Counted from the stretch's first letter, positions 1 to 8,986 are shown. The stretch is 64,000 bases of DNA from Ensifer sesbaniae (GCF_013283665.1 NZ_JABEKU010000002.1:1052863-1116862), one strand, 5' to 3'. Numbers and translations: made by a program. Notes: generated by a model not told the origin, from the sequence alone.

Positions 1-541
1 TAAGCTGCCAGGCCGTGGAGGTGAGCAGCGATTCCGGCGACTTCCATCTTCGGGCCAGGACATTGCCGAAGGCCATGGAAACTGCCCCGGCAAGACCGGC
101 TGCGATCCCGACCTCGTCGAGTGCGGCCTGCGGTGTCAGCACCAAAAGGGCCACACCGACAATGCCGACCATGGCCGCGACAACCGACAAGGGGCGGATC
201 GGCGCCTTCAGGAGAAGCGCCGCGATGAAGACGACGACCAAAGGCTGGACCGCCGCAACGGTTGCAGCGACGCCGCCTGGAAGCCGATAGGCTGCGACGA
301 ACAGCATGCTCAGAAAGATCGAGATGTTGAGCGCGCCGAGCGCAAAGGCGCGAAACCACCAGATGCCGGTCGGCAGTCGCCGGACGATCAGCAGCAGGAG
401 CAATCCGGCTGGCAATGCGCGCAACAGGGAGACCGTCAGCGGCGAGAAGCCCTGCAGGAACTCGGTGGCGACGATATAGGTGCTGCCCCAAATGACGGGA
501 GCGATTGCCGTGAAGGTGATATCGGAAAGGTCGGCTTTCAT
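1..541 (-). CDS. EamA/DMT-family transporter, C-terminus beyond window
   Basis: Inner-membrane permease of the drug/metabolite transporter (EamA) superfamily; the substrate cannot be told. About 180 residues are visible, read from ATG at 541 to the window edge, so the C-terminal half is missing. The frame starts MKADLSDITFTAIAPVIWGS and continues with at least five strongly hydrophobic segments, including a Leu-rich stretch near residues 45-55 and the GGVAATVAAVQPLVVVF-type segment typical of the first EamA repeat. Its ATG overlaps the stop of the upstream nitroreductase gene (ATGA), so the two are probably translationally coupled. This suggests export or uptake of something related to the nitroreductase substrate, which is inference. 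Confidence 0.8.
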   Translation of the reverse strand, partial: MKADLSDITFTAIAPVIWGSTYIVATEFLQGFSPLTVSLLRALPAGLLLLLIVRRLPTGIWWFRAFALGALNISIFLSMLFVAAYRLPGGVAATVAAVQPLVVVFIAALLLKAPIRPLSVVAAMVGIVGVALLVLTPQAALDEVGIAAGLAGAVSMAFGNVLARRWKSPESLLTSTAWQL

Positions 542-1152
542 GAGAAGTGAAGAACCTCGGCGAGCGGTCGGCGTGGTTTTTGCGGCCAGTTTCCGGGTGC
601 AGCGCGGCCAACCGCGACAAGCATTGCCGGCAGTTCGTCCGGCCCCAGATTGAATTCCTGCGCCACGCCCTCGGCATCGAAGCCTCCCATCGCGCCGGAC
701 GACAGTCCCAACGCTTCGGCGGCGTAGATCAGGGTCGCGGCACCGAGGGTCGCCGAACGCACCGCTTCGTCGCGGGCAACCTTTGCATCGGCATATTGCG
801 CGCGCACGGCTTCCTGCCAACCGGAGACCATCTCGGTTTGCATGTATCCAGTCTCGACGAAGGGACGCAGCCTGGCAGCGAGCGCCGCGTGATCGGGCAG
901 CAGGCCGCAGATGATGAAGGTGACGGCGGCTTCCGAGACCTTGGCTTGCCCGTGCGCCACCTCACGCAGCCTGGCTTTGCCTTCCGGTGTGCGCACAGCG
1001 ATGAATCGCCAGTTCTGAAGATTGTAGGCCGTTGGCGCGTGGGTCGCGAGGCGCACCAGTTCCTCGATTTCCGCGTCCGCCAACGCATGGGTCGCATCGA
1101 ACCGATTGGCGGACGCGCGCCGTTCGATCAGGGCGATCATGGGATGTGTCAT
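538..1152 (-). CDS. nitroreductase family protein
   Basis: FMN-dependent NAD(P)H nitroreductase-fold enzyme of about 204 residues, usual for the family; cytoplasmic, substrate unknown. The N-terminal motif with RRASANRFD followed by THAPTAYNLQNWRF is the classical FMN-binding start of nitroreductases. A Gly-rich LGLSSGAMGGFD segment lies near residue 150, and AVGRAAP plus the final RRPLAEVLHF matches the C-terminal FMN/dimer region. I chose ATG at 1152 (MTHPMIAL) because the family starts there; an in-frame ATG at 1176 and a longer extension exist. The gene overlaps the downstream EamA gene by ATGA and diverges from a LysR gene at 1257, the usual arrangement for a LysR-controlled oxidoreductase. 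Confidence 0.85.
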   Translation of the reverse strand: MTHPMIALIERRASANRFDATHALADAEIEELVRLATHAPTAYNLQNWRFIAVRTPEGKARLREVAHGQAKVSEAAVTFIICGLLPDHAALAARLRPFVETGYMQTEMVSGWQEAVRAQYADAKVARDEAVRSATLGAATLIYAAEALGLSSGAMGGFDAEGVAQEFNLGPDELPAMLVAVGRAAPGNWPQKPRRPLAEVLHFS

Positions 1153-1202
1153 TCTTTGAGTCCGATTGAAGGTCATTCGGACCGACCGTATTGAAATCAC
1201 CC

Positions 1203-1219
1203 GCGATTGATAATATCGC
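1203..1219. promoter_or_regulatory. candidate LysR box between nitroreductase and lysR
   Basis: GCGAT-N7-ATCGC, an interrupted dyad containing a T-N11-A core, lies in the 104-bp divergent intergenic region. LysR-type regulators commonly bind such sites and control themselves and the divergent gene. No binding evidence is available; position and symmetry are the only support. Confidence 0.35.
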
Positions 1220-1256
1220 CATTTCACAAGACATCATTCACCGGTGGAAAACTATC

Positions 1257-2147
1257 GTGGATCGCTATACCGCCCTCCAGGTCTTCCGCCACGTGGCCGA
1301 ACTCGGCAGTTTTGCCGAGGCCGGGCGTAAGCTCGGCCTGTCTCCTGCCGCAATCAGCAAGAATGTTGCCGAGCTCGAAGCAAGCGTCGGCGCGCGGCTC
1401 ATCAACCGAACCACGCGACGCATGGCGCTGACGGACGAGGGGAAACTCTATCTCGAGCATGTCGTGCGCGGACTGGATGCATTGAAGGATGCCGACGCGG
1501 CGCTATCGCCCATCCGGCAAACGCCGGGCGGAACGTTACGCGTCGCCGCTCCGATGACCGTGACACTGATGCGACTTTCCTCCGTCATCCCCGAGTTCCT
1601 GTCCCGCTACCCGGACCTCAAGCTCGATCTGCATCTCGACGACAGGCGCGTCGATATCGTGCGGGAGGGATTCGATCTCGCCATTCGCGGCAGCGACAAG
1701 CTGGAGGATTCAAGCCTGATCGCCAGGAAACTCGCGGTCATGCCGCATGTCGTTTGTTCGGCACCCGCCTATTTCGAGGCGCATGGCGAACCGACGGACC
1801 CCGTGGACCTGAAATCGCACAACTGTATCCGCTTCAGTCTTTCGGGCCATGCGGACTTATGGGAGTTTCGCAAGGGCAGTCGAACTGAAAAGGTGACCGT
1901 GAAAGCCCGCTATTCCGTGACGTCAAGCCTTGCCGTTCGCGACGCACTGCGCGCCGGCTTCGGGATCAGCCTGATACCCCTTCCTTATGTGGAAGACGAC
2001 CTGAGGACCGGTCGACTGCAGCGTGTACTCTCCGATTGGGATGCGGTCGAAACCACGCTCTACGCCATCTACCCCTCGCGACAGCACGTCGCGCCGAAGA
2101 TCCGGGCGTTTCTCGATTTTCTCGCCGAAACATTCAGCAGCCCGTAG
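1257..2147 (+). CDS. LysR-family transcriptional regulator
   Basis: DNA-binding regulator of about 296 residues. The N-terminal winged HTH is clear (FRHVAELGSFAEAGRKLGLS, then PAAISKNVAELEASVGARL and NRTTRRMALTDEG), followed by a LysR substrate-binding domain from about residue 90. It belongs to the group with short linker and conserved DLAIRGS (residues ~140-147). The chosen start is GTG at 1257 (reading DRYTALQVF), preceded by GGTGGA about 8 bases upstream; a TTG at 1191 would add 22 residues that do not resemble the family. It diverges from the nitroreductase/EamA pair, its likely target. Confidence 0.85.
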   Translation: MDRYTALQVFRHVAELGSFAEAGRKLGLSPAAISKNVAELEASVGARLINRTTRRMALTDEGKLYLEHVVRGLDALKDADAALSPIRQTPGGTLRVAAPMTVTLMRLSSVIPEFLSRYPDLKLDLHLDDRRVDIVREGFDLAIRGSDKLEDSSLIARKLAVMPHVVCSAPAYFEAHGEPTDPVDLKSHNCIRFSLSGHADLWEFRKGSRTEKVTVKARYSVTSSLAVRDALRAGFGISLIPLPYVEDDLRTGRLQRVLSDWDAVETTLYAIYPSRQHVAPKIRAFLDFLAETFSSP

Positions 2148-2301
2148 TCACGCGTCCGGGCGCCGCGATCAGGCCGTCGCGCGACCGGCAGGTGATCTGG
2201 CCGCTGCAAGCAGAAAACGTCTGGCCCTGTTCCCTGGGAAACATCGGCCAGGCGATGCGCCAGGTTACCGGCACTCGGACCAGATCCCGAAGGATGACCT
2301 T

Positions 2302-3486
2302 ATGCGCCTGCTTGCCGCCACCCTCTTCGCTCTCAGCCTTGCCGGCCCGGCCAATGCGGCTGATCTGATGACGTTCTGGGACAAGCCCCAGCATGGCGGC
2401 AACAGTTTCAACCGGCTGCCGCCGGACGAGGCCTATTTCAAGGCATTGGCGGGCTATGGCGCCACGTGGGTGCGCCTTTCCTACGACAAGTGGAAGCCGG
2501 CAAAACGCGACTACCTGATCGGCGACGCCGACAGATATGCGGGTATTCCGGCCGCCGATCTCGAAACGTTGAAGGCGACGCTCGACCGCGCCGACGAGGC
2601 CGGGCTCAAAGTCGTGATCGCACCGCTGTCGCTGCCAGGCATGCGCTGGGCCCAGAACAACGACAATACATTCGACGGCCGGCTTTGGCGCGACAAGGCC
2701 TGGTGGGACCAGGCGGCAAATTTCTGGCGGGATCTGGCGCGTGAATTGAAGGACCATCCGGCGGTCGCCGCCTACAACATCGTCAACGAACCGGCACCGG
2801 AGAAGAACAACGGCCTTGCCGAGCACGCCGATCCGCAGGCGATGCAGGCCTGGTACGCCAGCACGCAAGGCAGCGCCGCGGATCTGGGAGCCTTCTACGA
2901 GACCATCATCACCGCCATCCGCGCGGTCGATCCGGCAACACCCATCATGGCAGATGCCGGCTGGTATGGGGCAGCTGACGCGTTTTCCTACTGGCCGTCA
3001 GGGCTCACGGACCAGAAGGTGCTCTACAGCTTTCACATGTACGAACCCTATGCGGCGACGAGCGCGCCCAACATCAAGCGCGACAAACCCTATGCCTATC
3101 CGGGCAAGGTGCCCTTTGGCGAAGGCGAAGAGACCTGGGACAAGGCGCGAATGGCCGGCTATCTGGCAAAGCCGGTTCAATGGGCCAAGGACAGGGGCAT
3201 CCCGCTCAATCGTCTCGTTGCCGGCGAATTTGGCTGTATGCGGCGCTGGTCGGGCTGCAAGACCTATCTCGAGGACGTGTTGACAGCGCTCGACAAGGAC
3301 GATCTGCACTGGGCCTTCTACAGCTTCCGCGAAGATGCCTGGGATGGCATGGACTATGAGCTCGGCTCGAGGGCCGTGGCCTGGGAATATTGGCAGCAGA
3401 TGGAAGCCAACGAGCGCGACACGACGCCGCGCAAGTCGACGCTGGAGTTTGCGCCCATCAGCAGGCGCCTTGCCAATGATCGGTGA
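2302..3486 (+). CDS. secreted glycoside hydrolase family 5 (cellulase-like)
   Basis: Predicted exported (alpha/beta)8-barrel glycosidase of 394 residues. A Sec signal peptide occupies residues 1-20 (MRLLAATLFALSLAGPANA, cleavage after ANA). GH5 hallmarks are visible: YNIVNEP with acid/base Glu163, a conserved HMYEPY block near 245, and AGEFG with nucleophile Glu309. The start ATG at 2302 follows AAGGA at 2290-2294; the frame is open further upstream but without family similarity. The gene stands alone after lysR, with no carbohydrate-binding module. The substrate is likely a beta-glucan (cellulose or mixed-linkage), but GH5 is polyspecific and the sequence does not decide it. It could act on plant or self-made exopolysaccharide. 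Confidence 0.88.
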   Translation: MRLLAATLFALSLAGPANAADLMTFWDKPQHGGNSFNRLPPDEAYFKALAGYGATWVRLSYDKWKPAKRDYLIGDADRYAGIPAADLETLKATLDRADEAGLKVVIAPLSLPGMRWAQNNDNTFDGRLWRDKAWWDQAANFWRDLARELKDHPAVAAYNIVNEPAPEKNNGLAEHADPQAMQAWYASTQGSAADLGAFYETIITAIRAVDPATPIMADAGWYGAADAFSYWPSGLTDQKVLYSFHMYEPYAATSAPNIKRDKPYAYPGKVPFGEGEETWDKARMAGYLAKPVQWAKDRGIPLNRLVAGEFGCMRRWSGCKTYLEDVLTALDKDDLHWAFYSFREDAWDGMDYELGSRAVAWEYWQQMEANERDTTPRKSTLEFAPISRRLANDR

Positions 3487-3684
3487 TCAGTTTTGCCGGA
3501 GCGCTTGGAATCTGGCTGTACGGTGGCCGAACCGTCACAAAGCGCTCCATTGCTACGCACATCACGTCGCGGCCTTCGCCCAACCAATCGGACCCGATCC
3601 GCTTGGAAAAAGGGCAAGAATCGTTAGAACAACTTTTAACCTTGCGAGCGCCGCGACGTCCGTGGTGCATTGAAAACTTGGGGC

Positions 3685-5517
3685 ATGTCTGTGGAGACGA
3701 CCGGGGCGGCCGACGCCGACACACGAAAGCGAACGATTTCCCTGTCGCGCACGCTGGCGATCGTGATGGCGGCGTTGGTGGCGCTGACCGCCGCCGTCAT
3801 CCTCTCCGTCGTCTGGTATATGTCGGCCGGTGCAACCCGCGAATTACTCGCCCAATCGGCCCATCTCGGCCTCGACGCCGTCCAGACGAAAATCGGCAGC
3901 CGGTTCGCCCCGGTTGAGGACCAGCTGGCGTTCCTCGCCAAGGAAGTCGGGGCCGGACGCCTCGATCCGAGCGACACCCTGGCCCTGGAGCGCGTAATGA
4001 CTGGTGCGCTGGCGGCGACCCCGCAGGTTCGCGTGCTCTCCTTCGTCAGGCCAAACGGCGAAATCTTTGGTGTGACCCAGGGCCCCAAGGGGGTCTTTTC
4101 CTTCGCCGACACCATCAAGACCGACAACGAGCGCATGGAGATCGACCAGACGCGCCGCAGCGGCAAAGCCCAATGGGGGCCGGTCTATTTCGTTCCGGAC
4201 CCGGCGATACGCACATCGGTCACAAACCGACAGCAACCGGCAAGCGCGGGAGACCAGTTTGCCGGCGTCTTCAGGGCAACGATCACGGTTGATGCCATTT
4301 CGGACTTCCTGCGCCAGATCGCCGTCTCGAATCCCGGGACGACACCCTTTGTCCTTTATGGCCGCGACCAGGTACTCGCCCATCCCCTGATGGCGTCGGG
4401 CCATCCATTGTTATCCGCGTCGCACCGGCTGCCGAAGCTTGACGAACTTGGCGATCCGTTCCTTGCTGCACTGTGGGAGGGGGAACCTCAGACCTTCCAT
4501 GACTCCGCACTGGAAGCGCGCTTTGTGGAGGCGGGCCAAGACGACCGTGTCATTCTCACCCGCGAGATCAGCGGCTATGCACCGGCCCCTCTCATCGTCG
4601 GCGTCGAGATACCGATCGAATCCCTGGAAAAGCCTATATGGGACCTGCTGCGCGCCGGCATAGCCGGTCTCGTGGTCCTGCTCGCAGCTATTGTCATTGC
4701 ATGGGTCGTCAGCCGCCTGATCGTTCGCCCGGTTGCCAGCATGGCGCATGAGGTCCGTGCCGTCGGCATGCTCGACTTTGCGGCTCTTCACCCCCTGCCC
4801 GGCAGCCTGTTCACCGAATTGAACGAGCAGGCGCGGGCCTACAATACGATGCTGACCGGGCTGCGTTGGCTCGAGACCTACGTGCCGAAGAAACTGGTAC
4901 GCCATCTCCTTGGAAGCGGCGATCTCGTCTCGACGCAGCGAACGGTGACGATCATGTTTACCGACGTGGTCGATTTCACCGCCACGGCTGAAAAGACCAC
5001 CGCTGCCGAAGTCGCCACGCTCCTGAACAGGCATTTCGACTTGCTCGGCCGTTGCATCGAGGATGAAGGCGGCACGATCGACAAGTTCATCGGCGATTGC
5101 GTGATGGCATTTTGGGGCGCCCCCGATGACCAGCCGGATCACGCCGATCGCGCCATGCGCGCGGCCCGCGCCATTACCCTCGCGGTCGCGGAGGACAACG
5201 CGGACCGGCGTCGGCAGGGACTGTCTCCCCTCCGCGTGCGCGTCGGCGTCCATTCCGGGCCGGTCATTTCGGGTAATATCGGCATGAGCGGGCGGTCCGC
5301 CTACACGATCGTCGGCGATGCGGTGAACGTGTGCAATCGCCTGGAGCAGCTCGGCAAGTCGGTTGCGCCAAATGAAGAGATCGTCGTGCTCCTGAGCGGT
5401 GAAACAGTCGGTTTCCTGACCGAAGACCGCTCCGACCTCACACCACTTGGCAAACACTGCCTTCCCGGTCGGACGGAACAGACGGAAATCTACCGGTTGC
5501 CGACCAAAGCGGGATAG
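3685..5517 (+). CDS. class III adenylate cyclase with periplasmic sensor and HAMP
   Basis: Membrane-bound nucleotide cyclase of about 610 residues. Order: cytoplasmic N-terminus; TM helix ~19-43; extracytoplasmic sensor region of ~260 residues (Cache-like length and position, fold not verified); second TM ~310-332; HAMP-like segment beginning RPVASMAHEV; then the class III catalytic domain from ~395. The catalytic domain shows IMFTDVVDFTATAE (metal-binding Asp) and GGTIDKFIGDCVMAFWGAP (second metal Asp region), then RVRVGVHSGPVISGNIG and VGDAVNVCNRLEQL. ATG at 3685 was chosen; TTG at 3670 is an alternative and neither has a strong ribosome site. Rhizobial genomes carry many such cyclases. The ligand is unknown and the neighbours give no clue. 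Confidence 0.88.
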   Translation: MSVETTGAADADTRKRTISLSRTLAIVMAALVALTAAVILSVVWYMSAGATRELLAQSAHLGLDAVQTKIGSRFAPVEDQLAFLAKEVGAGRLDPSDTLALERVMTGALAATPQVRVLSFVRPNGEIFGVTQGPKGVFSFADTIKTDNERMEIDQTRRSGKAQWGPVYFVPDPAIRTSVTNRQQPASAGDQFAGVFRATITVDAISDFLRQIAVSNPGTTPFVLYGRDQVLAHPLMASGHPLLSASHRLPKLDELGDPFLAALWEGEPQTFHDSALEARFVEAGQDDRVILTREISGYAPAPLIVGVEIPIESLEKPIWDLLRAGIAGLVVLLAAIVIAWVVSRLIVRPVASMAHEVRAVGMLDFAALHPLPGSLFTELNEQARAYNTMLTGLRWLETYVPKKLVRHLLGSGDLVSTQRTVTIMFTDVVDFTATAEKTTAAEVATLLNRHFDLLGRCIEDEGGTIDKFIGDCVMAFWGAPDDQPDHADRAMRAARAITLAVAEDNADRRRQGLSPLRVRVGVHSGPVISGNIGMSGRSAYTIVGDAVNVCNRLEQLGKSVAPNEEIVVLLSGETVGFLTEDRSDLTPLGKHCLPGRTEQTEIYRLPTKAG

Positions 5518-5898
5518 GCGGCCCGCCGGTGCCGCCGGTCTGCTCAGTTCGTTGCCATTCGCCTCCAGGAGAAATCGGCCGCGCTCCGGCTGTCGGTATG
5601 CGTCCGCAGTGACGGACAATGGGCGCTGCCCGCGCTCCGCCTTTTCGGTCTTCTCGCAGGTGACAGACAATCCTGAAGCGCATTCGTCGGCGGGCAGCGC
5701 GCGCTGCGAGCAGACCCTTTCAGAATTTCGGATGGCTGCTGATAAAAGCTGCTTTTCGCCGGCTGGAAAGCAAAATTTAACCATACTTCTCCATCCTTTG
5801 TCCATCAGTCGTCAAGAAGGGGACAATCCGGAAAGTCGCGTAGCGATGGTCGCTCGCCGGCCTGGGGCCTTTTGCGTGAATTTCTGGCTTGATTTGCG
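5518..5898. other. intergenic region, no gene recognised
   Basis: About 380 bases between the cyclase and the DUF2778 gene. Short open frames on both strands show no family resemblance. I see no convincing terminator with a U-tract. The promoter of the DUF2778 gene must lie here, but no -35/-10 pair stands out. Confidence 0.5.
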
Positions 5899-7242
5899 TT
5901 GTTGAGTAAGATCATTCGCCCACAGTCTTTGAATCGTCTGTTGCGTCCATTGTTGATCACTTGTTGCGGCACCGCTCTTGTCGGCGCGGCTGCGTGGTCA
6001 CTCGTCGGTATGGTCGCGATGGGGGGTTCCTTCGCGCATGGTTCGGGGCGCCTCCTGCCCAAACCGCAGCTCCATTTGGCTGAAAAAACGAAAGAGCGCG
6101 CCTGGGACAAGCACGCCAGGGTCAACCAGGCGACGCGGCTCGTCGCGGCCGCCGCGGCGCAACCATTCGTCTCCGCAACGAGATTCGCGAGCGATCCCGA
6201 ATTTCCGAGAGATGCCGAATTGCTCGGCAAGAGCGCGCGTCTCGCGGCGGCTGTGAAGAAAGCCGTATTGGCGTCCGAACAGCTCGCCAGCACTTCCGCT
6301 CCCTCGATTTCCGCCCAATCTCGCCAAGTGACCGCGATGGCCGGCGTAGCCGCGCCGGCGCGCTTCGCTCCGATGACCACCGGTTTCGCCGACAAGCCGG
6401 CGATCCAGCTCGCCTATGCCAGCCCGTCTCAGAGCCACGTGGAAGGCAGCGCTTTCTCCGCCGTGCTGACCGCGCCTCCCGAGGACGATCTCGCCGAACA
6501 GCCTGATCCGGACACGGCGGATGACACGGCCGCGCTGCCGAGCCATGAAGACACGCCGTCCGTCGGTCCCATGCCGCAGTTCCGCCCGCGCAGCGAACAA
6601 GCTGAGAAGCCCGCTGCCGAACCCCAGAAACCTGCGACGAAACAGGCCGAAGTCGAGGCTGCGGCGAAGCCCGAAGAGACCGGAAAGGCCGGCGAACGCG
6701 AAACGCAGGCAAAGCCGAAGGTCGCTTATGCGCGGCCGCAAGATCCGGCGGAAAACAGTTCCGGCACCGGATTCGGCCAGGCGCTGCGCAACATGTTCGG
6801 CGGTGGAGCCAAGGCCGGCAATGGCGTCGCCGTCTACGACATTACCGCTGCCAAGGTTTACATGCCCGACGGCAGCGTGCTCGAGGCCCATTCCGGCATC
6901 GGCAAGATGGCCGACAATCCGCGCTACGTGGACGTCAAGATGACCGGCCCGACCCCACCGCACACCTACAATCTCAAGATGCGCGAGACGCGCTTCCATG
7001 GGGTCGAGGCGATCCGCATGCTGCCGATCGACGGAAAGAACAAACACGGCCGCGACGGCTTCCTGACGCACAGCTACCTGCTGCGCGGCGGCCGGGCGGA
7101 ATCGCATGGCTGTGTCGCCTTCGCCGACTATCCGCGTTTCCTGACCGCCTTCAAACAGGGCAAGGTCAAGCAGATCGTCGTGGTGCCGAGCGGCGGACGC
7201 GCGGCCGGCCTGCGCCTGGCACAGAACGGCAGGAGTTCCTGA
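5899..7242 (+). CDS. DUF2778 (Tlde1-like L,D-transpeptidase fold) membrane-anchored protein
   Basis: A 447-residue protein with an N-terminal TM anchor (~16-40), a long low-complexity Ala/Pro/Glu/Lys-rich middle (~190-270) and a C-terminal DUF2778 domain (~305-435). The domain carries DGFLTHSYLLRGG followed by RAESHGCVAFADY: a His followed by an SHGC motif, the arrangement of the L,D-transpeptidase/Tlde1 peptidoglycan enzymes. This supports, without proving, an envelope peptidoglycan role with the catalytic domain in the periplasm. The start is uncertain. No ATG precedes the TM helix, and TTG at 5899 or 5902 are the only candidates giving a complete anchor. No immunity gene or type VI secretion gene is adjacent, so a housekeeping role is more likely than a toxin role. 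Confidence 0.75.
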   Translation: MLSKIIRPQSLNRLLRPLLITCCGTALVGAAAWSLVGMVAMGGSFAHGSGRLLPKPQLHLAEKTKERAWDKHARVNQATRLVAAAAAQPFVSATRFASDPEFPRDAELLGKSARLAAAVKKAVLASEQLASTSAPSISAQSRQVTAMAGVAAPARFAPMTTGFADKPAIQLAYASPSQSHVEGSAFSAVLTAPPEDDLAEQPDPDTADDTAALPSHEDTPSVGPMPQFRPRSEQAEKPAAEPQKPATKQAEVEAAAKPEETGKAGERETQAKPKVAYARPQDPAENSSGTGFGQALRNMFGGGAKAGNGVAVYDITAAKVYMPDGSVLEAHSGIGKMADNPRYVDVKMTGPTPPHTYNLKMRETRFHGVEAIRMLPIDGKNKHGRDGFLTHSYLLRGGRAESHGCVAFADYPRFLTAFKQGKVKQIVVVPSGGRAAGLRLAQNGRSS

Positions 7243-7360
7243 CGGGAAGCGTCTGACAGTCGGAATGCAGGAGAAGGACGGTGAAGGTCTTCCGCCGATG
7301 GGGAACGGGCATTAAGATCCGGGCCTCAGGAGCGAGAACGAAGAGGACCGGGAGCTTGTC

Positions 7361-7627
7361 ATGTGCCGAAACATAAAACCCCTGTTCAATTTCGAGCCGC
7401 CGGCGACGGACGCGGAAATCCATGACGCCGCGCTGCAATTCGTGCGCAAACTGAGCGGAACGACCAAACCGTCCAAGCGCAACGAGTCGGCCTTCGAGCA
7501 CGCGGTCAATTCGATCGCCGCATGCGCCCGGGAATTGCTCGATTCACTCGAAACGTCGCAGCCGCCGCGCAACCGCGAGGAAGAGGCCGCCAAGGCCCGC
7601 GCCAGGAACGCGATCCGCTTCGCCTGA
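7361..7627 (+). CDS. DUF2277 family protein
   Basis: An 88-residue protein beginning MCRNIKPLFNFEPPATDAEI, the signature start of DUF2277. It continues with AALQFVRKLSGTTKPSKRNE and a helical C-terminal half ending in a basic RARNAIRF. Function is unknown; the fold is predicted all-helical and cytoplasmic. The length is typical for the family. It follows the DUF2778 gene by 118 bases and could be a separate unit; a GGAG-like site precedes the ATG. Confidence 0.85.
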   Translation: MCRNIKPLFNFEPPATDAEIHDAALQFVRKLSGTTKPSKRNESAFEHAVNSIAACARELLDSLETSQPPRNREEEAAKARARNAIRFA

Positions 7628-7697
7628 GTCGACGCAGCCTCATGCCTTGGCTGCAAGGCCGATTGCGGAGCGGAGGGAGGAAAGAGGGGCCAGAAAG

Positions 7698-7835
7698 AAA
7701 AAAGGGCCGACGGAAGACCGCGGCCCATAAGGTGTGAAGGTCAATAAACCTCCAGAGGGGAACAGCTGCTGCGGCGGCATTGGGAGGAGAACCGCCATGT
7801 GCATCAGCTGTGGGCTTTATGCCTGATTTTTAACC
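7698..7835 (-). ncRNA. candidate trans-acting small RNA with anti-Shine-Dalgarno loop
   Basis: Reading the minus strand from about 7835 down, a first hairpin pairs ACAGCTG (7811-7805) with CAGCTGT (7768-7762), then TGC/GCA and GGCGG (7796-7792) with CCGCC (7777-7773). It leaves a loop containing CUCCUCCC, the exact complement of a strong ribosome binding site. About 35 bases later a GC-rich hairpin (GGGCCG 7726-7721 with CGGCCC 7709-7704) is followed by six U residues (7703-7698), a canonical Rho-independent end. This architecture resembles the rhizobial alpha-r14-type sRNAs with CCUCC loops; family membership is inference. The 5' end is not determined and no clear promoter was identified. 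Confidence 0.6.
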
Positions 7836-8488
7836 ATCTGGAAAACAATTATTGTGCAATGCAGCTATGCGCGTGCCGCACAGGAGCAAATCCACGCCAT
7901 GCTTCGGCGAAGCGGCGCCTACGACCAAAGAAAGATCTGGATAGAGGATCGGGACCGGCGCGAAACACCGGTCCCGATGATATAGCTGCTACACTAGCGA
8001 CCGTGGGATCGGCCGCATCTGCATGCTAGGGCGGTTTTCTCGATCCGAAAGCCCGGCCTCGGAGCTGCCCGGGTTGTCCGCAATTCTATCCACCGGTTAT
8101 GCACAGGCCGAACTTGCCGCAACGCCTTGGCGGAGCTCCCATTTCTTCGGCTCTGTGATTTGCGCTTTCTTCAGCAGGGGCGCTGGGCGGATTCGCCTGG
8201 TGACCCATGCCAGAGGGCGGCGATTGGTGACGAGCATCCGGTTGACGATGGCTTTTGCCTCGGCGGCCTTGCCGCCGATACCAGGGGCAATGCGCTCTCC
8301 ATCGACCTCGTCCGCGATCTGCACAGGATCAACTCCGATATCGCCGCGACCCACTGGTTTAGGCAGCCGGACCGTTGAACCGCAGCCGGATCGGAGGCAC
8401 CGTGCCGGCAGGTGCTGCCGGCTGATCGAAAGGCGGTGGTCACTCTGTTCGTCGAGCGGTGACCTTCTCAAGAAAGCCTGTGGACCCG
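7836..8488. other. intergenic region with one perfect hairpin, no gene supported
   Basis: About 650 bases between the candidate sRNA and the 3' end of the BA14K gene. Overlapping open frames occur on both strands, including a 160-codon one on the minus strand at 8097-8579, but none resembles a known family or has a good ribosome site. A perfect 8-bp stem (GCCGGCAG/CTGCCGGC, 8404-8422) lies 67 bases past the BA14K stop; it lacks a U-tract, so a terminator role is doubtful. The region may contain decayed coding sequence. Confidence 0.4.
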
Positions 8489-8986
8489 TCAGTAGGGCGA
8501 GACGCAGATCCGCCGCGGACCGTAATAGGGCTGGAACGTGTTGTCGTAAGCCCTGTAAGACCGGTAACGGGCATAGCACCAGCTTGTATGCGCGTCGCCG
8601 CCGTAATAGGTCTGACGATAATAGCGCGGCGCATAGTAGCGTGGCGCATAGTAGCGCGGACGATAGTAGGTTGGGCCATAGTAGCCTTGGTCGTAATAGC
8701 CGTCACCGTAGTAGCTTGGGCCATAGTAGCGCGGCTGCGCCAGCGCTCCACCGATGATCGTCCCGACGGCCAGCCCGCCGAGCGCCCAGGCCCAATCGTC
8801 ACTGCCACCGTGATGGTGTCCGCGGTAGCCACCGTGGTAGCCGCCACCGTATCGCCGGTACTGAACCAGTTGCGCTTGCGTCGCCTCGATCTTCGGGACG
8901 TCCGCGGCTGTAGGAAATGCCATGGCCGACGGAACGCTCGTCAGCGTCGACGCCACGGACAAGGCAATGATCGTTAGCCTGTTCAT
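8489..8986 (-). CDS. BA14K-family lectin-like surface/periplasmic protein
   Basis: A 165-residue exported protein with a signal peptide at residues 1-24 (MNRLTIIALSVASTLTSVPS, cleaved after AMA). A Gly/His-rich patch with a glycine-rich hydrophobic segment (WALGGLAVGTIIGGA) follows, then Tyr/Pro-rich short repeats (RYYAPRYYAPRYY). The C-terminal signature WCYARYRSYRAYDNTF plus GPRRIC is the BA14K motif known from the Brucella 14-kDa immunoreactive protein. ATG at 8986 is preceded by GGAGG and starts the signal peptide, so it is preferred over an upstream start at 9019. Role: envelope protein, possibly glycan-binding. The neighbouring hydrolase is divergent. Confidence 0.85.
   Translation of the reverse strand: MNRLTIIALSVASTLTSVPSAMAFPTAADVPKIEATQAQLVQYRRYGGGYHGGYRGHHHGGSDDWAWALGGLAVGTIIGGALAQPRYYGPSYYGDGYYDQGYYGPTYYRPRYYAPRYYAPRYYRQTYYGGDAHTSWCYARYRSYRAYDNTFQPYYGPRRICVSPY

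Noticed and set aside
7797-7826. Nine-codon peptide MCISCGLYA with a good ribosome site on the plus strand
   Set aside because: The ribosome-site-like bases are the complement of the loop of the minus-strand sRNA candidate, whose terminator and stem explain the sequence better.
8097-8579. A 160-codon minus-strand frame
   Set aside because: Overlaps the BA14K coding region in another frame, has no ribosome site and no recognised motif; may be decayed DNA.
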